Assembly: GCF_000220705.2 (NCBI RefSeq)
Contig: NZ_CP023202.1
Coordinates: 4,804,501-4,868,500, forward strand
Direction of reading: 5' to 3'
Source: Streptomyces xinghaiensis S187
GTDB taxonomy: Bacteria; Actinomycetota; Actinomycetes; Streptomycetales; Streptomycetaceae
DNA: 64,000 nucleotides
The position numbers and the translations under genes were made by a program. This document shows positions 1 to 8,536 of the stretch, piece by piece. Position 1 is the first letter of the stretch, and each line of letters begins with the position of its first letter. The notes beneath the pieces were generated by a model that was not told the origin of the DNA, made no database searches, and saw nothing but the letters and a program-made list of their open reading frames with translations.

Positions 1-2112
1 CCACTCCGGTACGGCCAGCAGGTGGAGCATCACGGGCTGTACGGTCCGGGCTCTCTCGATCACCTCGCGCGCCCGGGCCAGTTGACCGCGCGCACCGAGG
101 ATGACGCTCGTCTCCCGGCACAGCTGGGTGTGGGTGGGCAGGTCGCCGACCGAGAGGCCGGTGGCGAGGCCCAGCCGTGCCAGGTCGAGTGCCGGGTCCC
201 AGCGCCCGCTCTGGCTGTCCGCCACCACCCGGTCGGGGACGGGCCGGTAGCCGGAGGGCAGCTCGTGTGCCGCCAGCATCCGTTCGGCCCGGTCGAGTTC
301 GCCGAACGCCATCAGCGCCCGGGCCAGCTGCGACAGGTGCTCGAAGCGGTGGCGCGACGCCTGCGTCCACAGCGGCCACCGGTACGGAGTGGCGACGGCC
401 CGGTAGAACGACTCGGTCCGGCCGAGGAAGGCCGCGATGCAGTCGCTGAAGAGCAGGCCCAGCGCGGCGACGGTGTCGTTGTCCCGGCTCCAGACGTCCC
501 GCTGGGCCGTCAGGTGCTCGTACGCCTCCCGCCAGCGGTCCAGATGGCACAGGGCGACGGCCCGGGTGAGGATGCGATGCCCTTCGCCGCCGGGCAGCGA
601 GCGCCAGCCGCCGTCGCAGATCTCGGTGAGCGCGGCCCTGTCGAAGGTCCCGCCGAGTGAGACGACGTAGATCATCTCCATTTCGAGCAGGGCCTCCGGG
701 GTGACCAGGCCGGCGTGGTCGGACAGCACCGTCCAGGCGCTGTCCAGCGCGTCGGCGTGGCGCAGATGGATGGCGCAGGCGGCGGCGTGCGCAAGCAGGG
801 CCTGGGCGCGCCGTTCCGGCTCGGTGATCAGGTTGATGGCGGCGCGCAGCCAGCGCTCCGCGAAGTATCCGTCCTCCAGCATGGCGGCGGTGCCGGCGGC
901 GAGCAGTTCCCCGGACGCCCGCCGGGGGTCCACGAACGGTCCCGCGGTGACCAGTTGCTCGGCGAGGTACCGGCCGTCCGCGGTGGCGTCGCCCGCCCAG
1001 ATCGCGGTGACCGCCAGCTGGGCGAGCCTGCGCCGCTCGTACGGCCCGAGGCGGGTGGTCAGCCCGGACGCGAGCAGCGGCACCCGGAACCTCCAGCGGC
1101 CCGGTTCGGGCCCCTGCCGCAGGACCCCCTCGGCGCACAGCTCGGCCAGCGCCCCACGGACCGTGTCCTCGTCCGTCTCCACCGCCTCGGCGATCAACCG
1201 GGCCGCCGCGGGACCCAGCGGATGCAGCACGGCCACCGCCTTGGCCACCCGCCAGACCAGCCCGCCCAGGTGCCGCAGATCCTCGACCGGCGGCAGGCCG
1301 GCGGGCAGCGAGGGCGGCCGGTCCGGGGAGGTGAGGTAGGCGTGCCGGTCGAAGACGCACAGCGCGCCGCTCCGCCGGTACCCCGCCACGGCGGCGAGCA
1401 CGGCGGCGGGCCTGCCGCGGCACTCCCGTCGCAGCGTCGAGAGCAGCGACGAGGACGGCTTGGCCTGTAACTGCTCGGTGACCAGCGCGCGGACCTCCGA
1501 CTCGCGCAGCGGACGCAGCGTCACCACCTCGGCGAGACCGGCGTCCCGCAGCCGGTCCAGCGCCACCCGGTCGGCCTCCGGGCCGGCCGGTGAGGGGCGG
1601 AGCGCGCAGACGAACGTGACCCGGCCGCCCGCCGGTGTGCGGAGGACCGGGAGCAGGACCGCGCGCGAACCCGGGTCGGTCCACTGCGCGTCGTCGATCA
1701 GGACGACGAGCTTGTCGCACGCCGTGACGGCCGCTCGCAGCTCGGCGGCCAGCTGACGGCCGGCGTCCGGGCGCGGCGCCGGGGCGGCGGCCTTGACCGT
1801 GCGCCCGGGGGCGCCGTTCCGGTTCAGGACGGCGAGCTCGGCGGACAGCCGGGCGGCCACGGAGTAGGGGCGGCCGTGCTCGGTGCGCGCCACCCGCAGG
1901 GTCAGGGTGGTGAGGCCGCGCGCGGCCAACTCGTCCCGGACGGCCGTCAGTACGGCGCTGCGCCCGATCCCGGCCGGGCCCGTGACCAGGATCAGCGAGG
2001 CGGCGTCCGGGGAGGTGGCGGTGTCGACGACGCGCGCGACGGAGGCGTCACGACCGAACAGCGGCGGCACCGGCCCGTCGGGACCGGCCGCACCGTGCCA
2101 GGGGGTGATCAC
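1..2112 (-). CDS. LAL-type LuxR regulator, C-terminus beyond window
   Basis: A long minus-strand frame opens at a GTG at 2112 and runs off the left edge, so the expected C-terminal LuxR helix-turn-helix is not visible. The N-terminus carries an AAA/MalT-like ATPase: a P-loop reading GPAGIGRS, with Arg where Lys is usual, and a Walker B-like stretch LVVLIDDAQW. A long helical, TPR-like region follows. The architecture is that of the large ATP-binding LuxR (LAL) activators of actinomycete clusters. Codon 215 (bases 1468-1470) is the rare TTA leucine codon. It is divergent from the second LAL gene at 2314. The start is uncertain because only a weak GAGGT precedes the GTG. Family assignment is firm; its target is inferred from position. 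Confidence 0.8.
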   Translation of the reverse strand, partial: MITPWHGAAGPDGPVPPLFGRDASVARVVDTATSPDAASLILVTGPAGIGRSAVLTAVRDELAARGLTTLTLRVARTEHGRPYSVAARLSAELAVLNRNGAPGRTVKAAAPAPRPDAGRQLAAELRAAVTACDKLVVLIDDAQWTDPGSRAVLLPVLRTPAGGRVTFVCALRPSPAGPEADRVALDRLRDAGLAEVVTLRPLRESEVRALVTEQLQAKPSSSLLSTLRRECRGRPAAVLAAVAGYRRSGALCVFDRHAYLTSPDRPPSLPAGLPPVEDLRHLGGLVWRVAKAVAVLHPLGPAAARLIAEAVETDEDTVRGALAELCAEGVLRQGPEPGRWRFRVPLLASGLTTRLGPYERRRLAQLAVTAIWAGDATADGRYLAEQLVTAGPFVDPRRASGELLAAGTAAMLEDGYFAERWLRAAINLITEPERRAQALLAHAAACAIHLRHADALDSAWTVLSDHAGLVTPEALLEMEMIYVVSLGGTFDRAALTEICDGGWRSLPGGEGHRILTRAVALCHLDRWREAYEHLTAQRDVWSRDNDTVAALGLLFSDCIAAFLGRTESFYRAVATPYRWPLWTQASRHRFEHLSQLARALMAFGELDRAERMLAAHELPSGYRPVPDRVVADSQSGRWDPALDLARLGLATGLSVGDLPTHTQLCRETSVILGARGQLARAREVIERARTVQPVMLHLLAVPEW

Positions 2113-2121
2113 CTCACCAGT

Positions 2122-2148
2122 ATGCCCGGACTCGGCCCGATAGGGCAT
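2122..2148. promoter_or_regulatory. Inverted repeat between divergent LAL genes
   Basis: ATGCCC (2122-2127) is matched by GGGCAT (2143-2148) across a 15-base spacer, just upstream of the minus-strand LAL start at 2112. It could be an operator in the shared promoter region of the two regulators. Six-base arms are short, so this is only a candidate. Confidence 0.3.
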
Positions 2149-2313
2149 GTGAGCGAATCGACGGCGTTAAGGGGGTACGGGGTGGGGAGTTGACTCCGGG
2201 ACGGGCGGGCCCCGGACCCGTCCGCGGCACCGGTGCCGGCACGGGCAGGGGGCGGGGCGGGCCGGCGGCCCGCGGGTCCTCGCCGCCCGGGGCGTCAGGA
2301 GAGGAGACCGGCA

Positions 2314-5136
2314 ATGGCCCGAGCGCGTACGGCGGTCCGTGGCAGGGATCAGGAGCTGGCGGTGGTGCGCGACGCACTGGCAGCCGGCGGCGGACGTCTG
2401 ATCGTCCTCAAGGGGCAGCCCGGTATCGGCAGAACCGCGCTGCTGGACGAGGCGGAGCGGATGCTGCGCGCGGCCGGGTTACGCGTCCTGCCGGTGCGCC
2501 CGGGCGCCGGCCAGGACAGCCGCGGCGACGACGCGTTCGCCCTCGCACCGCTGGTGCGCACCGTGCGCGACCGGTTCGAGGAGTTCCGGGAGGCCGGGCC
2601 GGCCGACGCGCTCGCCGCGGTGGCCCGGCTGAGCGACGCGGCGGGACGGGACACCGGCGGATGGAGGCCGTCCATCGTAACCGCGCTGGGCGAACTGTTC
2701 GACGGGATCGGCCGCCAGGGGCGCACCGCGGTCCTGGCCGACGACGTGCACGCGGTCGCCGAGCCCGCCCCCGTGCTCACCGCGGCACGCCGCTCCGGAC
2801 ACCTGGTGCTCGCCACGTGCGAGACGGGCGCGGAGCACTCCCCGGGCCTCGCCGAACTGCTGGCCGCCGCCGACCGGGTGGTGACCCTCGGGCCGCTGGC
2901 CGGCGACGTGGCCGAGTCACTGGTGCGCCGCGCGCAGGGCGCGCGCCTCGACGAGGCGGTGCCGGGCATCCTGCGCACCGCTCTGGGCCCGTTGTTCGGC
3001 AACCCCGGCACCGTGCTGGCCACCCTCGCCGATCTGCGCGCACGGGGGCGGCTGACCGTCTTCCGCGGCCGGCTGTGCCTGCGCGCACCGTCGGAGCCGA
3101 TCGAACTGCCCGCCGGCCACCACCTCCTGCGCCGGGCCGCCGCTCTCGGCGACCCCGCGGCGCGGCTGCTGTCTTCGGTCGCCGTGTGGGACGGCGTCAA
3201 CGTCACCGATCTGCCGCTGCTCGCCGAGGTGATCGGAACCGGCCTCACCGACTGCGGCCGCGTGCTCGACCAGTTGATCGAAGCCGAGGTGCTGGTCGCC
3301 GACCCGGCGGGCCATGTGAGCTGCCGGTGCCCCGCCCTGGCGGCCTCCGCCGCCGGCGGGCCGGGCCACCACGGCGGCGCCGCGCTGCACGCGGCGGTCG
3401 CCGAACGGCTGCTGGCCCGGCACCGGCGGAGCGGCGGCGTCGACCCCGTGGTGCTCGCCGACCACATCGCGCGCGGCGGGGCGGCGGTCGCGCTCGAAGC
3501 GCCCATGGTCACCCGGCTGCTGGAGCTGGCGGAGGACGCCGAGCGGGAGCAGCCGGAGCGCGCGGCCCTGTGGTGCGCGGCCGCGCTGCGCCGCCTGACC
3601 CCGGGCGGGCCGGAACACGCCCGTACGCTCACCCGGCTGCTGGATCTCGTCCTCCGGACGGGCCGGTACGAGCTGCTGCGCGACGCGCTCACCCAGTACG
3701 CGGAACAGGGCTCCGGGGAAGCGGAACAGGGCCGCGCCCGGAGCTCGTCGGCGGAGATCCGCCTCGCCGCTTTTCTGGTCGCCCTGCACTCCGGTGAGCC
3801 GCCGGCCGAGGAGGCCGTACGGTCGCTGCTGGACGAGGGCGTCACGGGCCGCGAGCCGATCGGATTCGCGGAGTGGTGGTTCGGCCGCCCGGCGGGGCCC
3901 GGCGGGGTGCCCGGGGCGGGCGGGTCGGTCGGCTCGGCAGGACCGGCAGGACTTGCCGCACCGGCAGCACCGGCGGACCCGGCAGTACCGGCAGACCCGG
4001 CCGGCGGCCGTGAGCTGTTCCCGGCCGACCGGATGGAGCTGCTGACGACCGCGCTCTCCGGCGACCCCGCCGCCTGCGAGCGGGCCTGGCGCCGCTCGGG
4101 CCGGGCGCCGTCCGCCCGGGACGTGGGCCGGCTGCACTGCGCGGCCGCGGTGGGCGACATCGCCTCCGTGGCGGAGCTCGTGCTCGGTGCCGGCCACCGG
4201 GTTCCCGCGACCGGTGTGCTCGGCGTGTACCGCCGGGTGGTGCGCGACTACGCCGCTGCCGACTGGTCGCAGGCCATGTCCGCGGTCCGGGAACTGGAAC
4301 TGTCGTACACCGGGGACACGCTGGCGCACCAGGCGGCTCGTCTGTTCGCCGCCGACATCTGCGCCGCCCGCGGGGAGCCCGGGCAGGCGGCCCAGTGGCT
4401 GGACGACGCGGTGCCGGTGCCCGGGCTCGCCGTGATGCGTGCCTGGGTGCGGATCGGCCTGCTGAACCGCACGGGCGGTGACCGGCGGGCCGCGCCGCTG
4501 GCCCTGCGGGTCAGCCGCCGGCAGCGCGCGGCCGGGCAGCGCGCGGGCCTGCACCTCCTGCTGATGCGGGCGGTGCGGACCGCCGCGTTCGCCGACGACC
4601 ACGACGGCGCGGCCGGCCTGCTGGAGGAGATCGAACTCCTGCGCGACGAGACCGGGACGGAAGCGGCGGAGAGCCTCTTCCTGGCACGCGCTTTGGTCCA
4701 CCGCGATGTCCAGGAGGCCCGGCTGGCCACCGACCTGACCCGGGAACGGGGAGACCTGCCGTCGCTGATGGACTCGTGCCTCGTCATCGCGCGGTTCGCC
4801 GAGGACCCGCGCCCGTGGCTGCGCGAGGCCCACGCCCTGGCCACCCGGTGCGGTGCGTCGTCGCTGCTGGAACGTGTCCGTGCGGTGACCCGTGAACGCG
4901 GGGTCCCCGCACCGCGGGCCCGCGGCCGGCGGGAGGCCCTGGCCGCCACCGAGCGGCGCATCATCGAACTGATCGGCGAGGGCCTGACCAACCGGCAGAT
5001 CGCGCTGCGCCTCCAGGTCAGCGAGAAGACCGTGGAGAACCACCTGACCCGCTTGTTCGCCCGCACCGGCTGCCGTTCGCGCGTCGAACTGGCGGCGGCC
5101 AGCCTGGGAGGCCGGCTGACGCAGGCGGTCACCTGA
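2314..5136 (+). CDS. LAL-type LuxR regulator, probable pathway activator
   Basis: 940-aa regulator. The ATG at 2314 was chosen because AGGAGAGG lies about 9 bases upstream. The N-terminal ATPase has a P-loop GQPGIGRT at residues 34-41, with Arg40 replacing the usual Lys, and a Walker B-like TAVLADD. The middle is helical with a low-complexity Ala/Pro/Gly stretch near residues 530-570. The last 65 residues are a LuxR helix-turn-helix containing TNRQIALRLQVSEKTVENHL. Codon 56 (2479-2481) is TTA, so translation probably depends on the bldA tRNA. It lies directly upstream of, and points toward, the biosynthetic genes, which suggests activation of the cluster. Family is clear; the target is inferred. 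Confidence 0.85.
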   Translation: MARARTAVRGRDQELAVVRDALAAGGGRLIVLKGQPGIGRTALLDEAERMLRAAGLRVLPVRPGAGQDSRGDDAFALAPLVRTVRDRFEEFREAGPADALAAVARLSDAAGRDTGGWRPSIVTALGELFDGIGRQGRTAVLADDVHAVAEPAPVLTAARRSGHLVLATCETGAEHSPGLAELLAAADRVVTLGPLAGDVAESLVRRAQGARLDEAVPGILRTALGPLFGNPGTVLATLADLRARGRLTVFRGRLCLRAPSEPIELPAGHHLLRRAAALGDPAARLLSSVAVWDGVNVTDLPLLAEVIGTGLTDCGRVLDQLIEAEVLVADPAGHVSCRCPALAASAAGGPGHHGGAALHAAVAERLLARHRRSGGVDPVVLADHIARGGAAVALEAPMVTRLLELAEDAEREQPERAALWCAAALRRLTPGGPEHARTLTRLLDLVLRTGRYELLRDALTQYAEQGSGEAEQGRARSSSAEIRLAAFLVALHSGEPPAEEAVRSLLDEGVTGREPIGFAEWWFGRPAGPGGVPGAGGSVGSAGPAGLAAPAAPADPAVPADPAGGRELFPADRMELLTTALSGDPAACERAWRRSGRAPSARDVGRLHCAAAVGDIASVAELVLGAGHRVPATGVLGVYRRVVRDYAAADWSQAMSAVRELELSYTGDTLAHQAARLFAADICAARGEPGQAAQWLDDAVPVPGLAVMRAWVRIGLLNRTGGDRRAAPLALRVSRRQRAAGQRAGLHLLLMRAVRTAAFADDHDGAAGLLEEIELLRDETGTEAAESLFLARALVHRDVQEARLATDLTRERGDLPSLMDSCLVIARFAEDPRPWLREAHALATRCGASSLLERVRAVTRERGVPAPRARGRREALAATERRIIELIGEGLTNRQIALRLQVSEKTVENHLTRLFARTGCRSRVELAAASLGGRLTQAVT

Positions 5137-5290
5137 GCGCGGCTCCGGCCGCCGCCGCGGCCCAGGCCGCGGTTCCCCGCCGAGGCCCCGGCCGCGGCCG
5201 CGGACCGAAGATGCCATTCCCCGGTCCCACTCGGGCCGAGGCGGGCCGGCACCGACGACAGCCCGGTACGGCCTCCCTAACGTCGTCCAC

Positions 5291-6280
5291 ATGACCGACG
5301 TCGATGTTCCTCAGGTCGCTGATCCGGAAGTGGCAGCCATCGTGCGGGCCGAGGTCGAGACCCGGTGGCCGCACAACGTTTCGGGCCTCGACGAGTTGGT
5401 GCGGTACGGGCTGGTGCCCTTCGGGAAGATGATGGGCCCCTGGCTGGTGGTCCGGTCCAGTCTCGCGGTGGGAGGTGACGTAGCGACCGTCCTGCCCGCG
5501 GCGGTGGGTCTGGAATGCGTGCAGGTCGGCGCCATGATGCACGACGACATCATCGACAGCGACGGGGAGCGGCGCAGCAAACCGGCCGCGCACACGGTGT
5601 TCGGGGAGCCGGCGGCGATCGTCGGCGGGGACGGGCTGTTCTTCCACGGCTTCGCCGCCCTGGCCGAATGCCGGGAGGCCGGGGCCCCCGCGGCGCGGGT
5701 GGCGGACGCGCTGACGGTCCTGTCCCGGGCCGGACTGCGGATCGGGGACGCGGCCCTCCGGGAGATCCGGATGAGCCGCGGCATCTGCCCCGTCGACGCC
5801 TACCTCGACATGATCGCGGACAAGAGCGGCGCCCTGCTGTGGATGGCCTGCGGTGTCGGCGCCACCCTGGGCGGGGCGGACGACACGTCCCTGAAGGCGC
5901 TCAGCGAGTACAGCGACCAGCTGGGCATCGCCTACCAGATACGCGACGACCTGATGGCCTACGACGGGACGCGGGCGGGCAAGCCGAACGTCTCCGACGT
6001 CCGCAACGGCCGGCCCACCCTGCCGGTGCTGCTCGCCCACGAACGCGCTTCCGGAGAGCGGCAGCGGCGGATCGAGCGCCTGCTCGCGGACACCTCCGTC
6101 CCGGTCGGCGCGCGCTACGAGGCCATGGCGGAACTGGTCCACGCCTACGACGGGATCGCGGCGGCGCGCGAGGTGTCGCACCGTCATGTGCGGATGGCCA
6201 CGACGGCTCTGGAGGCCCTGCCGCCCGGCGTCCACCGGGACGCGCTGATGGACCTCACCGTGCCCGGTCGCCTGGTGTAG
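5291..6280 (+). CDS. Polyprenyl-synthase-fold prenyltransferase (putative aromatic acceptor)
   Basis: 329-aa trans-prenyltransferase-fold protein. The first aspartate-rich motif DDIID is intact at residues 85-89. Two sites depart from chain-elongating synthases. The usual GGKRxRP diphosphate-binding motif reads GKMMGP (45-50), losing the arginine that normally contacts IPP. The second aspartate-rich motif reads DDLMA (219-223), with Ala at the last Asp. In fungal indole-diterpene pathways a GGPP-synthase-like protein (PaxC type) transfers GGPP to indole-3-glycerol phosphate rather than to IPP, and the lost IPP contacts fit such a role. The neighbours (GGPP synthase, epoxidase-like enzyme, PaxB-like cyclase, XiaF-like enzyme) support it. 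An ordinary but divergent prenyl diphosphate synthase remains possible. No clear ribosome site precedes the ATG. Confidence 0.85.
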   Translation: MTDVDVPQVADPEVAAIVRAEVETRWPHNVSGLDELVRYGLVPFGKMMGPWLVVRSSLAVGGDVATVLPAAVGLECVQVGAMMHDDIIDSDGERRSKPAAHTVFGEPAAIVGGDGLFFHGFAALAECREAGAPAARVADALTVLSRAGLRIGDAALREIRMSRGICPVDAYLDMIADKSGALLWMACGVGATLGGADDTSLKALSEYSDQLGIAYQIRDDLMAYDGTRAGKPNVSDVRNGRPTLPVLLAHERASGERQRRIERLLADTSVPVGARYEAMAELVHAYDGIAAAREVSHRHVRMATTALEALPPGVHRDALMDLTVPGRLV

Positions 6281-6326
6281 CGCGTGCGGCGCGTACAGCG
6301 CGGACTCACCCCGAGGAGCTGGCCCG

Positions 6327-8405
6327 ATGCCCCACCCGACCTATGCCTCGTACCTGCGTCTCGACGAACTGCTCTCGTCGCAGCAGCCGCTCACCCCGCC
6401 GGAACAGCGGGACCTGAGCGACAGCGAACGGCTGTTCATCGTCGTGCACCAGGCGTCCGAGATCCTGCTCAGCCAGGTCCTCGTCGACCTGGGACACCTC
6501 GACGCCGGCCGGTGCGGCCGGTCGTGCTTCACCCACCGGGTGGACCGGGCGGTACGGCTGGTGGACGCCCTGACCGGGCAGCTGACGCTGCTGCGCCGCA
6601 CCCTGCGCCGGGAGGACTTCCTGCGGTTCCGGGAACGGTTCGGCACGGCGAGCGGGCTGGAGTCGGAGCAGTTCAAGGAGCTGTTCCTCCGGGTCAGGCG
6701 GCTGACGCGGCACGGTGGCGGCGCCCGCCCGCCGGAGGAGGCCCGGCACCTCGGCGAGCTGGACGACGCCGTGCGGCGGTGGCGGAGCACGCACCTGGAA
6801 CTGGTCGGTCACATGCTCGGTGACCTGCCGGGCACGGGCGAGACCTCCGGCGGCCGCTTCCTGGCCGCCCGGCTGGACGACGGGCCCGCCGGCGAGCGGC
6901 CGGCCGCGCAGCCGCCGCGACCGGACCGGGAGCCGGACCGGGAGCCGGACCGGGAGCCGGACCGGGAGCCGGACCGGGAGCCGGACCGGGGCGACGCCCC
7001 CGGCCCCCGGGCGCTGCCCGCGTCGTCAGCGTCGCCAGTGCCGTCCGCGGGGCACCGGCTGCGGCACGTGGTCGTCGTGGGCGGCAGCGTGGCCGGGCTG
7101 CTCACCGCGCACGTCCTCGCGGACCACGCGGAACGGGTGACCGTACTCGAACGCGACCACTACGAGGACGCTCCCGGCCCCCGGGCCGGGGTGCCGCAGT
7201 CCCGTCACACCCATGTCCTGCTGACCAGCGGGATGAACGCCCTGGACGAGCTGCTGCCCGGGCTGCTGACGGAGCTGGCGGAGGCGGGCGCCCCGCGCCT
7301 GGCGGTGCCGGGGGACCTCGGCGTGTGGCAGGCGGGGCAGTGGATCTCGCGCCGTCATCCGTCCGCGCCGATCATGACCCCGTCGCGCCCCCTCCTCGAG
7401 CACCGCGTCCGCCGGCGGGTTCTGGCCGGCCCCCGTATCGACGTCCGGACGGGGACCGAGGCGACCGGCCTGCTCGGCCGGCCCGGGCGCGTCACCGGTG
7501 TGGTGGTCCGGCAGCGCGGCGCCGCGCACCACACCCGGCAGGACCTCACGGCCGACCTCGTCGTGGACGCCACCGGGCGGACCGGCCGCACGCCCCAGTG
7601 GCTGGCCGGACTGGGCGGCCGGTCCCCCGCCGAAGAGGTGGTGGACACCGGACGGGCCTACGCCACCTGCGTCTTCCACGCCGACGACCCGGCCGGGGAC
7701 CTCAGGGGCTTCTACATCGTGCCCGACGCCGGGCAGCCGTTCGGCGCCATCGTCCTGCCCGCCGAGGGCGACCGCTGGCTGGTCACCCTCTCCGGGCCGC
7801 GGGACGAGGCCCCGCCCACCGACCCGGAGGGCTTCACCGGCTTCGCCGACCGGCTGCCGCACCCCGCCGTCCACAAATGGCTGAGCACGGCACGCCCGGT
7901 CACCCGGCCCGTCGGCTACCGGCACACCGCCAACCGGCGCCGCCGCTACGACCGCCTGGGGCGGGACCACACCGGACTGCTCGTCGTCGGGGACGCGTTG
8001 TGCGCGCTCAACCCCGTCTACGGCCAGGGCCTGTCCGTGGCGGCGCTGAGCGCCGTCGCCCTCAAGCGGGAACTGGCGGGCGGACGCGTCCCCCCGGTGC
8101 ACGCCCTGCAGCGCGCGGTGCTGCGCTCCTCCCGTCCGGCGTGGGACGTGGCGACGGGTGCGGACAGCCCCATGCCGGGGGCCGCCGGCAACGCGGTGCG
8201 CGGCGGTCCCGTCGCCCGGCTGCTGGACCGGTACCTCGCCCGGGTGCGCGACCGCGTACCGGGCGACCCGGTGGTGTGCACCGCCAACCGCGACGTCCTC
8301 TTCCTGCTGGCCCCGCCCCGCACCCTGCTCACCTCCCCCCGGGTCCTGCGGCGGGCCCTGCTGACCACCGCCGTGCCGACCCCCCGTGACCTGCCCACGC
8401 CGTGA
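6327..8405 (+). CDS. Fusion: tryptophan 2,3-dioxygenase-like domain + FAD monooxygenase
   Basis: 692-aa two-domain protein. Residues 1-185 match tryptophan 2,3-dioxygenase: LFIVVHQASE carries Phe37 and His41 (equivalents of Phe51/His55 in the Xanthomonas enzyme), DFLRFRERFGTASG carries Arg102 (Arg117), and WRSTHLELVGHMLG carries the probable haem ligand His156 (His240), followed by Thr170 (Thr254). About 70 residues are missing between Arg102 and His156, giving a compact domain. A DREP repeat linker (about 200-221) leads to an FAD monooxygenase with a GGSVAGL dinucleotide motif near residue 250 and the late GDALCALNPVYGQG motif. The second half resembles enzymes that epoxidise prenyl chains before cyclisation. 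Together the halves suggest indole oxidation plus terminal olefin epoxidation. No other example of this fusion is known to me. Confidence 0.85.
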   Translation: MPHPTYASYLRLDELLSSQQPLTPPEQRDLSDSERLFIVVHQASEILLSQVLVDLGHLDAGRCGRSCFTHRVDRAVRLVDALTGQLTLLRRTLRREDFLRFRERFGTASGLESEQFKELFLRVRRLTRHGGGARPPEEARHLGELDDAVRRWRSTHLELVGHMLGDLPGTGETSGGRFLAARLDDGPAGERPAAQPPRPDREPDREPDREPDREPDREPDRGDAPGPRALPASSASPVPSAGHRLRHVVVVGGSVAGLLTAHVLADHAERVTVLERDHYEDAPGPRAGVPQSRHTHVLLTSGMNALDELLPGLLTELAEAGAPRLAVPGDLGVWQAGQWISRRHPSAPIMTPSRPLLEHRVRRRVLAGPRIDVRTGTEATGLLGRPGRVTGVVVRQRGAAHHTRQDLTADLVVDATGRTGRTPQWLAGLGGRSPAEEVVDTGRAYATCVFHADDPAGDLRGFYIVPDAGQPFGAIVLPAEGDRWLVTLSGPRDEAPPTDPEGFTGFADRLPHPAVHKWLSTARPVTRPVGYRHTANRRRRYDRLGRDHTGLLVVGDALCALNPVYGQGLSVAALSAVALKRELAGGRVPPVHALQRAVLRSSRPAWDVATGADSPMPGAAGNAVRGGPVARLLDRYLARVRDRVPGDPVVCTANRDVLFLLAPPRTLLTSPRVLRRALLTTAVPTPRDLPTP
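6921..6991 (+). repeat. 12-bp tandem repeat encoding the interdomain linker
   Basis: The unit CCGGACCGGGAG is repeated almost six times in frame and encodes a charged DREP linker between the dioxygenase-like and FAD domains. It is likely to vary in copy number between strains. Confidence 0.95.
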
Positions 8406-8434
8406 CCCTCACGAGCCGACAGCGAAGGTGCACC

Positions 8435-8536
8435 ATGCGACACGCCAGTGCGTTCCCGGACCGTCCGTGCGCGGACCGGTCCCGGACGGCCTCCCGTCTC
8501 CCGGTCCCCCGCGCGGACGGCCGGTGGGGCTCATGA
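8435..8536 (+). CDS. Possible 33-aa coupled leader ORF
   Basis: An ATG at 8435 sits six bases after GAAGG, a good ribosome site, and reads 33 codons to a TGA that overlaps the next gene's start as ATGA. The peptide is Arg-rich, without signal peptide or known domain. The arrangement suggests translational coupling to the GGPP synthase, which lacks a strong site of its own. It may not be a functional protein; the alternative is an untranslated spacer. Confidence 0.35.
   Translation: MRHASAFPDRPCADRSRTASRLPVPRADGRWGS

Noticed and set aside
22..1756. Plus-strand frames at the left edge
   Set aside because: They lie opposite the partial LAL gene, whose ATPase motifs are clear on the minus strand.
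2349..4160. 603-codon minus-strand frame opposite the LAL gene
   Set aside because: No motif or ribosome site, Ser/Arg/Ala-biased composition; the plus frame encodes a recognisable LAL protein.
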